The notes under the pieces: generated by a model
Database searches by the model: none
What the model was told of the DNA's origin: nothing
The model's input: only the letters and a program-made list of their open reading frames with translations
Shown here: in pieces, positions 1 to 7,470 of the stretch
Numbering within the stretch: the stretch's first letter is position 1
Layout: every line of letters begins with the position of its first letter
IMG/VR virus record: IMGVR_UViG_3300017779_000017
Coordinates: 1 to 48,468 of that record
Origin: a virus
DNA length: 48,468 bases
Reading direction: 5' to 3' (one strand)
Position numbers and translations under genes: made by a program

Positions 1-1118
1 GCTTTTTCAAATGCTTCTTGTTGGAACGCATCTAATATTAATTGCATGTATTCACTGTCTGGTGCCATCTTACCTAGATTTTGAATAATGCTTCTAGTTG
101 TTTCAGCTTGCCCAGTTAATCCTGCTTGTTCCATAGACATTACTGCTGCTGAACCAAATTCATCAAATGATGCTGTAGCTCTACGCATTGCTTCTGCTCT
201 AGTTAAGGCTGTCATGTTTGCTACTGCGCCTGCTTCAATTTGTAAATCAATAAATGATGAATTAACTTTAGAAGCACTTTGGTTTAGGTCTTTGTTTACC
301 ATTCCTGTTCGACGTGCATATGTTAAGTATTCTGCATACTGTGACATCATGTCTTTGCTTGCCAATCCTAGATCGCCAAAGTTCTCTACTGATTCATCTA
401 GTGCTGAATAGAACTTTGTAAACTGTTGAACACCTTCTGACATTGTTCCACCAAGTCCTAGCATACCATCACCAAACTGTTGAATATTATCAATCAATGA
501 TGTATATGATACACCTGCTGACAGCGTTCGTTTACGCAAGTCATCAAATGCTTCTGCTCCACCTGAGTATGTAACACCGGAGTCAATTATTTTTGCTTGA
601 GCTCCTGCAAACTGTTCTATCTTGGCTGCATTCCAACCTGCATATGCTAACATGGCATCAATGGCTATGTTCGTTCCTGTTCCTAATGCATTTGCCATTG
701 TTTCAGATATATTGAATTTAGAAAATAATTTTTTAGTAACTTTTTCAGAACCTTTTGCCAAGGATTTACCTGCATCAACTACTGCTGTCAATGGCTTTTC
801 TGTTTGTCCAAAAAACCTTGCAGTCTTCATTAATCCTGATGTAGCATTAACTACTTGTTTGTTCCATTCTACTCTAGTTTGTGCTTCTTCATCTTCTTTT
901 CTATTATCTTGAGTTTGTGCTATTAGTAGGTCTGATAATTCTCGTTGTAGGTCATTAACATTCCCACCTACTTTAGACATCATCTTATTTAGATCTCGAT
1001 CAGTCTTATTCTGTGCGGACATGTAGGCAACAATTCTATTTGCTGTTTCTTCTGATGCCCATGCTGGAACTTGAACTACTGATCCACCAATATCTATATT
1101 ATTCATTTTATCAGCCAT
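1..1118 (-). CDS. Tape-measure-like tail protein, N-terminal part (runs off the window)
   Basis: The minus strand is open from an ATG at 1118 to the left edge, about 372 codons with no stop, so only the N-terminal part is present. The start MADKMNNIDIGG is followed by PAWASEETANRI, which matches PWASEETVERM near the N-terminus of the 1012-aa protein at 1765-4803. Further blocks also align in order: Gly/Met-rich GDGMLGLGG against MVGIGGDM, and FGDLGLASKDMM against FGYSPKELSGLL. The two are therefore paralogues. The helical, Ala/Met-rich low-complexity character suits a tail tape measure or tail-lumen protein. ATG shares its A with the TAA stop of the kinase-like gene (TAATG), which suggests translational coupling. 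Function is inferred from composition, paralogy and the tail-gene neighbourhood; the missing C-terminus could change the picture. Confidence 0.72.
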   Translation of the reverse strand, partial: MADKMNNIDIGGSVVQVPAWASEETANRIVAYMSAQNKTDRDLNKMMSKVGGNVNDLQRELSDLLIAQTQDNRKEDEEAQTRVEWNKQVVNATSGLMKTARFFGQTEKPLTAVVDAGKSLAKGSEKVTKKLFSKFNISETMANALGTGTNIAIDAMLAYAGWNAAKIEQFAGAQAKIIDSGVTYSGGAEAFDDLRKRTLSAGVSYTSLIDNIQQFGDGMLGLGGTMSEGVQQFTKFYSALDESVENFGDLGLASKDMMSQYAEYLTYARRTGMVNKDLNQSASKVNSSFIDLQIEAGAVANMTALTRAEAMRRATASFDEFGSAAVMSMEQAGLTGQAETTRSIIQNLGKMAPDSEYMQLILDAFQQEAFEK

Positions 1119-1765
1119 TATTTGTTCTCCCAAATATCTTTTAAGTAATTAATATTGTAATCAGTAAGGAAATTATGCCTCTTTAAATTAAATGCAAATC
1201 TGTTGAATTGTTTATGCCAATCAACAGGCCTGCCTGCTCCGTATTTAATTGTTTCATCGTGATCAATATTAGTCCACTTTAAATCTATATCTATCATAAT
1301 ATTTCCTGGATGATAATCACTGAATCCATAAGGATATAATGCTTCACATCTATTCTTTATATTATCTCTAACATAGCCTATATAATGTTCTATGTCTTCA
1401 AACTGTTTTAATAATTCTTCGCTATGAAGGTGGTAGTAAGAATCAACTTTCTTTTGTTCTAGGCGTAAGTAATAATTAGGTTTCCATTCATAGTTAATAA
1501 TAATATCATCCACAGAATTTAATAATTTAATTACATCTTGTATTCCTTCATCAATTGATTCATAATTTTTTTCATAGTATTCTAGATTCTTTTTACTAAT
1601 TATTTCTGGTTTGAACCATATTTTAATAAACTTGTTATCCTGTTCAACTATTGTTTGCGAACAATTAAAATTTCGATTATGCTGTGGCATACCCAAACTT
1701 TCTGGAGATGGCAACGATTTAAACAGATCGTCAGCTTCTTGAGTATATAAGTTCTTATAGTCCAT
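1118..1765 (-). CDS. Small kinase-like (APH/PKL-type) protein between two tail genes
   Basis: A 215-aa protein. Residues 148-155 read FSDYHPGN, resembling the catalytic loop of aminoglycoside-phosphotransferase-type kinases (HxD-x4-N, usually HGDLHPGN). D150 would be the catalytic base and N155 the metal ligand; NIDHD at 166-170 could supply the second metal-binding Asp. The usual His is Phe, and the N-lobe lysine is not obvious (a candidate lies near residue 49, FIKIW). It is shorter than typical APH enzymes (about 260-300 aa). It starts with ATG overlapping the TAA of the upstream gene by one base and ends overlapping the next ATG in the same way, so it sits inside the tape-measure operon. 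Role unknown: perhaps phosphorylation of a host target or a small molecule. An inactive fold is possible. Confidence 0.5.
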   Translation of the reverse strand: MDYKNLYTQEADDLFKSLPSPESLGMPQHNRNFNCSQTIVEQDNKFIKIWFKPEIISKKNLEYYEKNYESIDEGIQDVIKLLNSVDDIIINYEWKPNYYLRLEQKKVDSYYHLHSEELLKQFEDIEHYIGYVRDNIKNRCEALYPYGFSDYHPGNIMIDIDLKWTNIDHDETIKYGAGRPVDWHKQFNRFAFNLKRHNFLTDYNINYLKDIWENK

Positions 1766-4700
1766 TATGGATTGCCCTCATTTTCTGTTTCCCTTACTTG
1801 AAGTTCAAGTCGTTTCATTTCCTTTGCAATTTTTTCATCTAATACTTGTAATTGCGATTCCCAATCTACCGTCATGTCGGTATCATACTCGCCGTCGACC
1901 ATCATTGGCCCATCATTATAAATTTCGTCTCTATAATCTTGTAATTCTTCTAAAGTCCACACTTCAGGAGCATTATTTTCAACTGTGGGTCCTGGACCAT
2001 TATTTTCAATTGTAGTTTCATCTTGACTTGTTGTTTGTGTAGATGGTATTGCTGCTGTTAGCTCACCTGTGGTCATTGCAGTCATAAATTGATCTGCATA
2101 ATTTGTTCTCTGTTTTAAATCAGCTATGCGTCCAGAACTTGTTGCTGTTTTTCCATACACAACTTTATATACAGTATCCATATTGTCAAGATCATTTTTA
2201 TACTTTTCCCACCACGGTAAACTAAAGTAAGCGGCACTTGCCGCTGCGGCAATAGTTGGATCCAACATTAGATCTGGATTACCAAAAAGATCTACTCCTA
2301 TCATTTCTCCAACAAGTTTATAATTCTCCTCACCAGTTAATTGTATAAAGCCTCGTCCTCTGTAATCGTATCCACCTAGATCAGGATATACAGTATCAAA
2401 AAATTTCTTGGGATCTTTTTTTAACTTATCCAGTTCGTCATCTTTAATGTTTTCAGGTAAACGACTACCCATTACTTCTCTAATTCTTTCATTGGATGTG
2501 TTTGCATATGATTGTTCTGCAACCATTTTAAATGCTGACTCGCCTTGTATCATTCCTAGTATATTAGCTTGGGCTCTAACATCTACAATTCCTTGTGCTT
2601 TTAACTGTGCTAAAACTATACCTTGTAGTGTTGCTCCTTCACCATACGCATCAAGTTCATTACGCTTTTTTACCGTTGCTATCTTACTAAGTGAATTTCG
2701 TAACTCATCTAGATAGATAGTTTTTTGATCCATTTGTTCCGTTATGGCCGCAAGTTCATCTTCGAGTGGTTTTGTTTTCTTTAATGCATTGGCTAAATTT
2801 GCTTCAGCAATTGCTAGTTTAAGTTGTTCATCCTCAAAGTTGTCGCCTTTTGCTTTGGCTTTTTCTACTGCCGCCATTGCATCTTCTACAATATCCATTA
2901 AATTATCTGAAAAGAATTTGTTGTCTAAATTTAAAGACTTTTTTAACTTCTTAAGTTTAGATGCAACGTTATATGCGTTATTTTGATCTTCTTTTATCGA
3001 ATCCCGTATGTCAAACGATTCTTTTATTGTTGATACTCTTAACTCCTCAACAGCATTCTTTTGTGTTTTGTCATTGTATCCAATTTGAGTTGTTGTATCA
3101 ATGTCGCCGGTGCCTCCAACACTTATTGTGCTATCACTGTATATTATTTTACTTGCGTCAGCATTGTCTTTGCCAAACACTTCAGAAGCTGACTGCGTAG
3201 AATGATCAAGTCCGAACATATCTCTCCAAAAGTCTGCAAACGTTCCTATTGAACCTTCTAACACTCCCATTACTGATCCCATTGTTTCAAACCCTGGAGT
3301 AAATTCGTGTTGGGCTCTTAGAAATGCTTTACTCATTCCACCAACAATTTCAATTGCATCATCGGCTCCATCTATACCATCTTGTGCTGCTAATAGTTTG
3401 GCTTTTATTTCTGCTTCTGTTCCCATAAAATAAGATTCTGGTATAAGTTGAACTGATGCTATTAATTTGTTAACTGCTACACTATCAGGATCAAGTCCTG
3501 CTAGTGTTGGTGAATCTTTTATTAATTTTATTAAACCTTGAAATCTACTGGCAGTTTCTGCTGGTGATTTTAAGTCACCTTTTGCACCATCTTCAAAAAA
3601 GGTCATAAAACCTTTAAACACTTCTGGATCTAATAGTTGTAATGTTTTTCTAAGTTGTTCGTCTTGTATATTATTAATTGCTGATTCATCAAACTGAATA
3701 TCACTGGCTGTTCCAATAAACACATCCATTAACGCTGATGTCATTTCTTCGCCTAGTGTGGCACTACCTAGCATACTGATCCAATCAGCGGCTTCTCTTA
3801 CATTTGAAGCTGCACCTTTCCCATATTTTTCTTCTAAGAATGCTGTGTTCTGATTCATAGCTAATTGAAAATCATCATTTTCTCTTGCCATGTTTCTTGC
3901 TTGTAACATTGCACCTCGTTGCACACCTAATGTATCAGCAAGATACATACCCATTTGATTTGCTGTTTGAAAACTTTCAATTACTTTATTTTGTTCAACT
4001 GAGTTTAGGTTATTGACTTCGTTGAGTTTGTATAACTGTTCTGTTTCTTCAGCTAACAATCCTGATAATTCTTTTGGTGAATATCCAAAATTCTTAACTT
4101 CTTTAATTCTACGAGGGTCTGTTAAAAAACCATGCATCATACCTTGCCCAGATACCATGTCGCCACCAATACCTACCATCAGTGTTGCGGCATTTTGTGT
4201 CATTGCTGCATATTCACCTAATTTCATACCAGTGTCAACAGCATTTCTACGCATGTGTGTATAGTTAGCAGTATCGCCTAGTGCCATTCCCATATCAATC
4301 ATGCTTCTCATTTCTTTTTCTTGAGAAGCTATTACTTTGGCTACTACAGCACCTACACCTGTTAATGCAACTGCGCCTCCTGTAAAGTATGAGGCTATCC
4401 AACCAGTTTTTGCGGTCTTTTTGCTCATGTTAGCTAGTCCTTTAGCAGAGGCGTGCATTGCTTCTGCACCTGCGCCTGCTAATTCAACCATTGATTCTAA
4501 ACCTGTTTGTCCACCGCCGGTTATTGCTCTTCCAACTGTTCTTGTATTACTATTAATGCTATCTATACGTGCATTTATTTTTGCCTGGCGCCTGTCTAAC
4601 TCTATTTTGACTTTTCTAATATTGCTTGTTAAGTCTTTTGCGGCTGTGACGCCATTTAGTTGAGCAATAGCTGTAGCTAATGCTGTTGTTTTTATAGTGC

Positions 4701-4803
4701 TGGATCTAGATAATTCGGCCATTCTTTCCACAGTTTCTTCACTTGCCCATGGGTAAGATGAGTAAACTTGGTTCAAAATTCCTTGTATTTCTTCCGGGTC
4801 CAT
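1765..4803 (-). CDS. Tape-measure-like tail protein with C-terminal GH19 peptidoglycan hydrolase domain
   Basis: A 1012-aa protein. Residues 1-600 are mostly helical and Ala/Met/Gly-rich, with a hydrophobic patch near 140-160, as in phage tape measures. Around residues 740-900 lies a GH19 (chitinase/endolysin) domain: GESAF near 753 carries the expected catalytic Glu, and RGRGFIQLTG near 813-822, followed by NYKLVG, is the hallmark GH19 signature. The last 100 residues are acidic and probably helical. GH19 phage enzymes cut peptidoglycan glycan strands, so this is probably the tail-associated lysin used at entry. The N-terminal PWASEETV block and several later blocks match the partial protein at 1-1118. 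An AGGA-like site precedes the ATG, and a minus-strand late promoter lies about 60 bp upstream. It heads a three-gene operon joined by TAATG overlaps. The GH19 call is strong; the tape-measure call is inferred. Confidence 0.82.
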   Translation of the reverse strand: MDPEEIQGILNQVYSSYPWASEETVERMAELSRSSTIKTTALATAIAQLNGVTAAKDLTSNIRKVKIELDRRQAKINARIDSINSNTRTVGRAITGGGQTGLESMVELAGAGAEAMHASAKGLANMSKKTAKTGWIASYFTGGAVALTGVGAVVAKVIASQEKEMRSMIDMGMALGDTANYTHMRRNAVDTGMKLGEYAAMTQNAATLMVGIGGDMVSGQGMMHGFLTDPRRIKEVKNFGYSPKELSGLLAEETEQLYKLNEVNNLNSVEQNKVIESFQTANQMGMYLADTLGVQRGAMLQARNMARENDDFQLAMNQNTAFLEEKYGKGAASNVREAADWISMLGSATLGEEMTSALMDVFIGTASDIQFDESAINNIQDEQLRKTLQLLDPEVFKGFMTFFEDGAKGDLKSPAETASRFQGLIKLIKDSPTLAGLDPDSVAVNKLIASVQLIPESYFMGTEAEIKAKLLAAQDGIDGADDAIEIVGGMSKAFLRAQHEFTPGFETMGSVMGVLEGSIGTFADFWRDMFGLDHSTQSASEVFGKDNADASKIIYSDSTISVGGTGDIDTTTQIGYNDKTQKNAVEELRVSTIKESFDIRDSIKEDQNNAYNVASKLKKLKKSLNLDNKFFSDNLMDIVEDAMAAVEKAKAKGDNFEDEQLKLAIAEANLANALKKTKPLEDELAAITEQMDQKTIYLDELRNSLSKIATVKKRNELDAYGEGATLQGIVLAQLKAQGIVDVRAQANILGMIQGESAFKMVAEQSYANTSNERIREVMGSRLPENIKDDELDKLKKDPKKFFDTVYPDLGGYDYRGRGFIQLTGEENYKLVGEMIGVDLFGNPDLMLDPTIAAAASAAYFSLPWWEKYKNDLDNMDTVYKVVYGKTATSSGRIADLKQRTNYADQFMTAMTTGELTAAIPSTQTTSQDETTIENNGPGPTVENNAPEVWTLEELQDYRDEIYNDGPMMVDGEYDTDMTVDWESQLQVLDEKIAKEMKRLELQVRETENEGNP

Positions 4804-4836
4804 ACTATTTCCTATAATTAACTGGTATTTTAATTA

Positions 4837-4845
4837 GATAAATAC
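4837..4845 (+). promoter_or_regulatory. Late promoter (GATAAATAC) for the gp26-type gene
   Basis: GATAAATAC matches the T4-type late core TATAAATA(C). By T4 spacing transcription would start near 4850, giving a leader of about 30 nt with GGAG at 4869-4872, eight bases before the ATG at 4880. It lies back to back with a minus-strand copy at 4861-4869. Confidence 0.65.
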
Positions 4846-4860
4846 ATTTATACTATAACA

Positions 4861-4869
4861 GTATTTATG
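4861..4869 (-). promoter_or_regulatory. Late promoter (CATAAATAC) for the tape-measure operon
   Basis: Read on the minus strand this is CATAAATAC, the same late core. Transcription would start near 4855, about 50 nt before the ATG at 4803. Together with 4837-4845 it forms a divergent late promoter pair in a 76-bp gap. Confidence 0.6.
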
Positions 4870-4879
4870 GAGATTAAAT

Positions 4880-5710
4880 ATGACAAATCCACTTATCCAG
4901 GCATATAGAAAGCCTGGAATGTATATTGCACTTCCAAGTGGTGGGAAGTATTATAATACAAAGCCCAAACTTAGTGTAGACGGTGAATTAGCCATTTATA
5001 GCATGACTGCTAGAGATGAACTAGTTTCAAAAACACCTGATGCATTATTTAATGGCGAAGCCACGTTCAGCTTAATTCAAAGCTGTGCACCGGATATTGG
5101 CGATCCACAAGAAATGCCTGTTAACGATCTTATTGTTGTGCTAATTGCAATACGCATGGCAACATATGGTGATAGCATTGATGTTGACGTAAAATGTCCA
5201 GAATGTGATCATACAAACCAATTGAGTGTTAGCACTAACGCATTGTTATCTACAATTAAAGAAAATAGTGCAAGTGATAAAGTAACACTTGATAATAAAT
5301 TTGTAATTAAATGTAAGCCTTATAATTTAGCAGACAGAACAAAATTGCAAATACAACGTATCAAACAACAAAAGTTAATTCAAAACTTGGGCGATGCAGC
5401 ACTAACCGATGAAGAACGTCAAATTAGATTTGGCGAAACGTTTATTGAGATTGCAGACTTAACTGTAAGTCTTATTGCAAATGCAATATTACAGGTTCAG
5501 CCACCTGAAGGTGAAACTGTTGAGGATAAACTTTTAATACTTGAATGGTTAAAAAGTATCACAAAAACAGACTACGATCAAATTAGACTATGTGTTGAAG
5601 GACTTAGTGATAATGGAGTTGATACGAAGTTTGCGGCAGAGTGCATCGAATGTAAACATACTTGGAATACTAATATAGATTTAGATATTGCAAATTTTTT
5701 CGCGGGTTGA
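4880..5710 (+). CDS. 26: gp26-type T4 baseplate / tail assembly protein
   Basis: A 276-aa protein with the look of the T4_baseplate family (T4 gp26-like). It opens with PGMYIALPSGGKYY, has a conserved helical middle, and carries two Cys motifs, CPECDH near residue 110 and CIECKH near 256, which could bind zinc. T4 gp26 (about 208 aa) is shorter. The start has GGAG eight bases upstream. The stop TGA overlaps a TTG that begins the next ORF. Just before the stop, codons GCA AAT TTT TTC contain in-frame -1 slippery heptamers, so a fraction of ribosomes may make a fusion with the next ORF. Position beside the tape-measure gene suggests it may act as a tail assembly chaperone rather than only as a hub subunit. 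The family call is fairly sure; the chaperone role is inferred. Confidence 0.8.
   Translation: MTNPLIQAYRKPGMYIALPSGGKYYNTKPKLSVDGELAIYSMTARDELVSKTPDALFNGEATFSLIQSCAPDIGDPQEMPVNDLIVVLIAIRMATYGDSIDVDVKCPECDHTNQLSVSTNALLSTIKENSASDKVTLDNKFVIKCKPYNLADRTKLQIQRIKQQKLIQNLGDAALTDEERQIRFGETFIEIADLTVSLIANAILQVQPPEGETVEDKLLILEWLKSITKTDYDQIRLCVEGLSDNGVDTKFAAECIECKHTWNTNIDLDIANFFAG
5692..5701 (+). promoter_or_regulatory. Candidate programmed -1 frameshift site
   Basis: The ten bases AAATTTTTTC lie in frame as A AAT TTT followed by TTC, so both A_AAT_TTT (5692-5698) and T_TTT_TTC (5695-5701) fit the X_XXY_YYZ rule. After a -1 slip the ribosome would read through the TGA at 5708-5710 and continue in the frame of the 81-aa ORF (TTG at 5707 is in that frame). 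Confidence 0.6.
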
Positions 5711-5952
5711 TAGCATCTCGACAACCCAAAGATATTGCTGAACTTGTAGACAACTACAACAAACAGCTAGACGCAACTGAAGCCAGCTATTTAGATATAA
5801 TAATCAAATCGGGAGGCTTGTTAACATACAAAGATGTTATGACAATGCCTGTTGGCTCGTTGACAAAGTTTGTTGAAAGATATAATGTATACACTGAAGA
5901 TCAGAATAACCAAATGAAAGCCGCACAGGCTCAGGCTAAAGGTAGAAGATAA
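5707..5952 (+). CDS. 81-aa downstream partner of gp26-type protein (probable -1 frameshift extension; position of T4 gene 51)
   Basis: The ORF begins at a TTG that overlaps the preceding TGA and is exactly in the -1 frame. It may be translated as a C-terminal extension of the gp26-type protein, from the TTG, or both. The protein is mostly helical: residues 20-60 include YLDIIIKSGGLLTYKDVM and MPVGSLTKFVERYN, and the tail is Gln/Ala/Lys-rich. T4 places gene 51 after gene 26, so synteny suggests a gp51-like assembly role, though it is far shorter than T4 gp51 (about 249 aa) and I see no clear similarity. Its stop abuts the stop of the convergent gene at 5953 with no terminator between. Confidence 0.72.
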   Translation: MIASRQPKDIAELVDNYNKQLDATEASYLDIIIKSGGLLTYKDVMTMPVGSLTKFVERYNVYTEDQNNQMKAAQAQAKGRR

Positions 5953-6396
5953 TTATTGATCTAGCATTATAGATTTATAATACTCTGCAGGCCAACTATC
6001 ATAATAAGATGTTCTATGCAATGATGCTCTGCGTCTAAGTAACTCAGCTCTTATTTGAATTAAAATCACATTAGATACATTTTGAACAAAATGACCAGAA
6101 GTCTTAGTGCTATGCAAATACATTAAGTCTGGATTAAGTTCTTTCATAGTAGTCAAGTCAACTTTAGTTACATCTACTTTATCACCAAAGTAACATACAC
6201 CTACCATTTTTACTCTAGGATCAAACTCAAGCATAGCATCAGGGTTAGGACCACTGCAATCTATAAATTGTATTTTTTCTTGAACTCTGGCAGTTTTTGC
6301 ATAAGGACAAGTAGGATACCCGTCATCCTTGTTTACTTCTAACTTGGTAATCATCCATTCTGTGAAGTCTTTTTTGAATTGTTCAAATTTGCTCAT
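5953..6396 (-). CDS. Conserved-looking protein of unknown function (147 aa)
   Basis: I do not recognise a family. The N-terminal third contains GYPTCPYAKTARVQ near residues 26-40, a CPxA-like segment, and a further Cys in QFIDCSG. The middle has alternating beta-like segments (KMVGVCYFGDKVDVTKVDL), and the C-terminus is helical and Arg-rich. No signal peptide or membrane segment is visible. The leader, read on the minus strand, holds three perfect hairpins (6435-6514) and lies downstream of the structured non-coding stretch, so expression may depend on that RNA. A GATAAATG element lies about 15 nt before the ATG and could be a weak late promoter. It is convergent with the gp26/81-aa pair. Confidence 0.7.
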   Translation of the reverse strand: MSKFEQFKKDFTEWMITKLEVNKDDGYPTCPYAKTARVQEKIQFIDCSGPNPDAMLEFDPRVKMVGVCYFGDKVDVTKVDLTTMKELNPDLMYLHSTKTSGHFVQNVSNVILIQIRAELLRRRASLHRTSYYDSWPAEYYKSIMLDQ

Positions 6397-6434
6397 AGCT
6401 ATTCATTTATCCATTTGATGTTGTTTTATATTTC

Positions 6435-6514
6435 GATGTCTTACGACATCATGATTATCGTATTGCTATCGCAATACTCAATCAGTTTTTTAATTGTTTA
6501 TAATATCTATAAAC
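6435..6514 (-). promoter_or_regulatory. Three tandem perfect hairpins in the leader of the 147-aa gene
   Basis: Perfect inverted repeats: GATGTC-ttac-GACATC at 6435-6450, GTATTGC-tatc-GCAATAC at 6460-6477, and GTTTATA-atatc-TATAAAC at 6496-6514. None is followed at once by a T-run on the minus strand. On the plus strand a T6 run follows the second after 8 nt, so it could act weakly as a plus-strand terminator. A structured leader or RNA-processing region is equally possible. Confidence 0.5.
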
Positions 6515-6569
6515 AGTAAAAACTTATTAACTACTATGTTATTTATTATGATCTATTTCCCTGATTTTT

Positions 6570-6880
6570 TATTCACACTTAGCTTGTTACAGCCAAGTGC
6601 AAAATAAACTTTAACTATTTCCCGTCAAGAATACCCACTCGTTATAGTAAAACCTTTTTAGCACAAGGTAGTGGCGGTTATGCGATACCACTTTACATAC
6701 TGCTTATTAACGCAGAAACACTCTAAGCCATAACGACGACTTTTGAGCTATCCGTAAGTTCCAATTGTCAGGAGAGCTTACTCATTTTGGTTTGTCAAAC
6801 CATGCATTGACTAAGGCACACCAGTTCCAGTCACGTGATTACGTAACTTCAAGGTGAGTCGACCTACGCCGACCAAACGA
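6570..6880 (-). ncRNA. Candidate structured non-coding RNA of unknown class
   Basis: The 528-bp gap at 6397-6924 has no ORF longer than about 20 codons on either strand. At 6570-6880 it is packed with short inverted repeats: 6576-6599 (9-bp stem), 6652-6669 (5), 6670-6692 (5), 6700-6715 (4), 6725-6742 (5), 6754-6781 (5), 6789-6801 (5), 6830-6847 (7) and 6858-6873 (4). Several loops are 8 nt. At 6576, 6725 and 6830 the stems close with G·U pairs only when read as minus-strand RNA; the plus strand would have A·C mismatches. This argues for a minus-strand transcript, perhaps as a long 3' region of the gp55-46-nuclease operon. I could not match it to tmRNA, RNase P RNA, a group I intron or a tRNA. 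Stems this short can occur by chance, so the ends are approximate. Confidence 0.45.
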
Positions 6881-6893
6881 AGCCATGTGAGCC

Positions 6894-6923
6894 TGTGTTA
6901 GTTTTGTGTTAGTTTTGTGTTAG
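6894..6923. repeat. Tandem 11-bp repeat (TTTTGTGTTAG)
   Basis: Two full copies (6902-6912, 6913-6923) and one partial copy (6894-6901) stand directly after the stop of the nuclease gene (minus strand), at the edge of the structured stretch. Function unknown; it could arise by slippage or form an unstructured spacer. Confidence 0.7.
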
Positions 6924-6924
6924 C

Positions 6925-7470
6925 CTAAAAGGGATTATGCCCTGTGCCTTTAATAGCAAACTTTTCAAGTGTTTCTAAGTTTTCTTTATTTTTCATAAAA
7001 TCGTCCCAGAAAGTAATTCTCCAGGAACCATATTTTGGTGAGCCATAAGTTACTCCACGAGCTGTAAATAAAAATCTTTGCAACTCTGAAGGGAATGCCA
7101 AATAAATGCCTTTGCGATTAAACTTCATAAACAATATGTCTAAGTCGTTTTCATCATGTGCGTCTAGTGTTTGTTCGAGCCATTGTTCTAATAGTGGTAT
7201 TGGTTTTTCTTGTAGTAAATGATGAAAAGGGAAATCTGCATAGTTCTTACACTCGCAGTTGAAATAGTTCCAATGATCAGGTGGAATGATGTCCCCTTTA
7301 AATGCCTTGATTTGATTTTCCGTAAGTGTGCTCTTACGCACAGCGTTTTGGCCTCCGACAAATGCTCCGCTGTGAGGAACACGTTCAAAGTTGTCGTTGT
7401 ATAATTCGGAAAGGATATTACAAACTTCTCGTTCGAATCCCTTACCTTTTGTCTTGCTCTTGCTTGCCAA
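6925..7470 (-). CDS. Hjc-like PD-(D/E)XK nuclease (probable Holliday-junction resolvase)
   Basis: A 181-aa protein. KGKGFEREV at residues 8-16 supplies the N-terminal Glu typical of archaeal-type Hjc and related resolvases. PHSGAF near 32-37, GDI near 58-60 and ECKN near 71-74 give the D...ExK metal-binding core. Such enzymes cut branched DNA, so it may replace T4 endonuclease VII (gp49) beside gp46/47. The only start that keeps the FERE block is TTG at 7470, without a clear Shine-Dalgarno site. The start overlaps the end of the 48-aa ORF by 29 bases, so re-initiation is likely. It is the last gene of the gp55-47-46 operon. RecU- or restriction-like nuclease function is an alternative. Confidence 0.72.
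   Translation of the reverse strand: MASKSKTKGKGFEREVCNILSELYNDNFERVPHSGAFVGGQNAVRKSTLTENQIKAFKGDIIPPDHWNYFNCECKNYADFPFHHLLQEKPIPLLEQWLEQTLDAHDENDLDILFMKFNRKGIYLAFPSELQRFLFTARGVTYGSPKYGSWRITFWDDFMKNKENLETLEKFAIKGTGHNPF

Noticed and set aside
5953-5960. Terminator between the convergent genes at 5952/5953
   Set aside because: The two stop codons abut and no hairpin with a T-run is present.
6894-6923. Short tandem repeats as a CRISPR array
   Set aside because: Units are 11 bp with no spacers between them.
6397-6924. tmRNA, RNase P RNA or group I intron in the non-coding stretch
   Set aside because: No tRNA-like ends, no tag-peptide reading frame and no recognised conserved core elements were found.
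7431-7440. GTTCGAATCC, identical to a tRNA T-loop sequence
   Set aside because: It lies inside the nuclease coding sequence (it encodes part of the GFERE block on the minus strand), and no acceptor, D or anticodon arms surround it.
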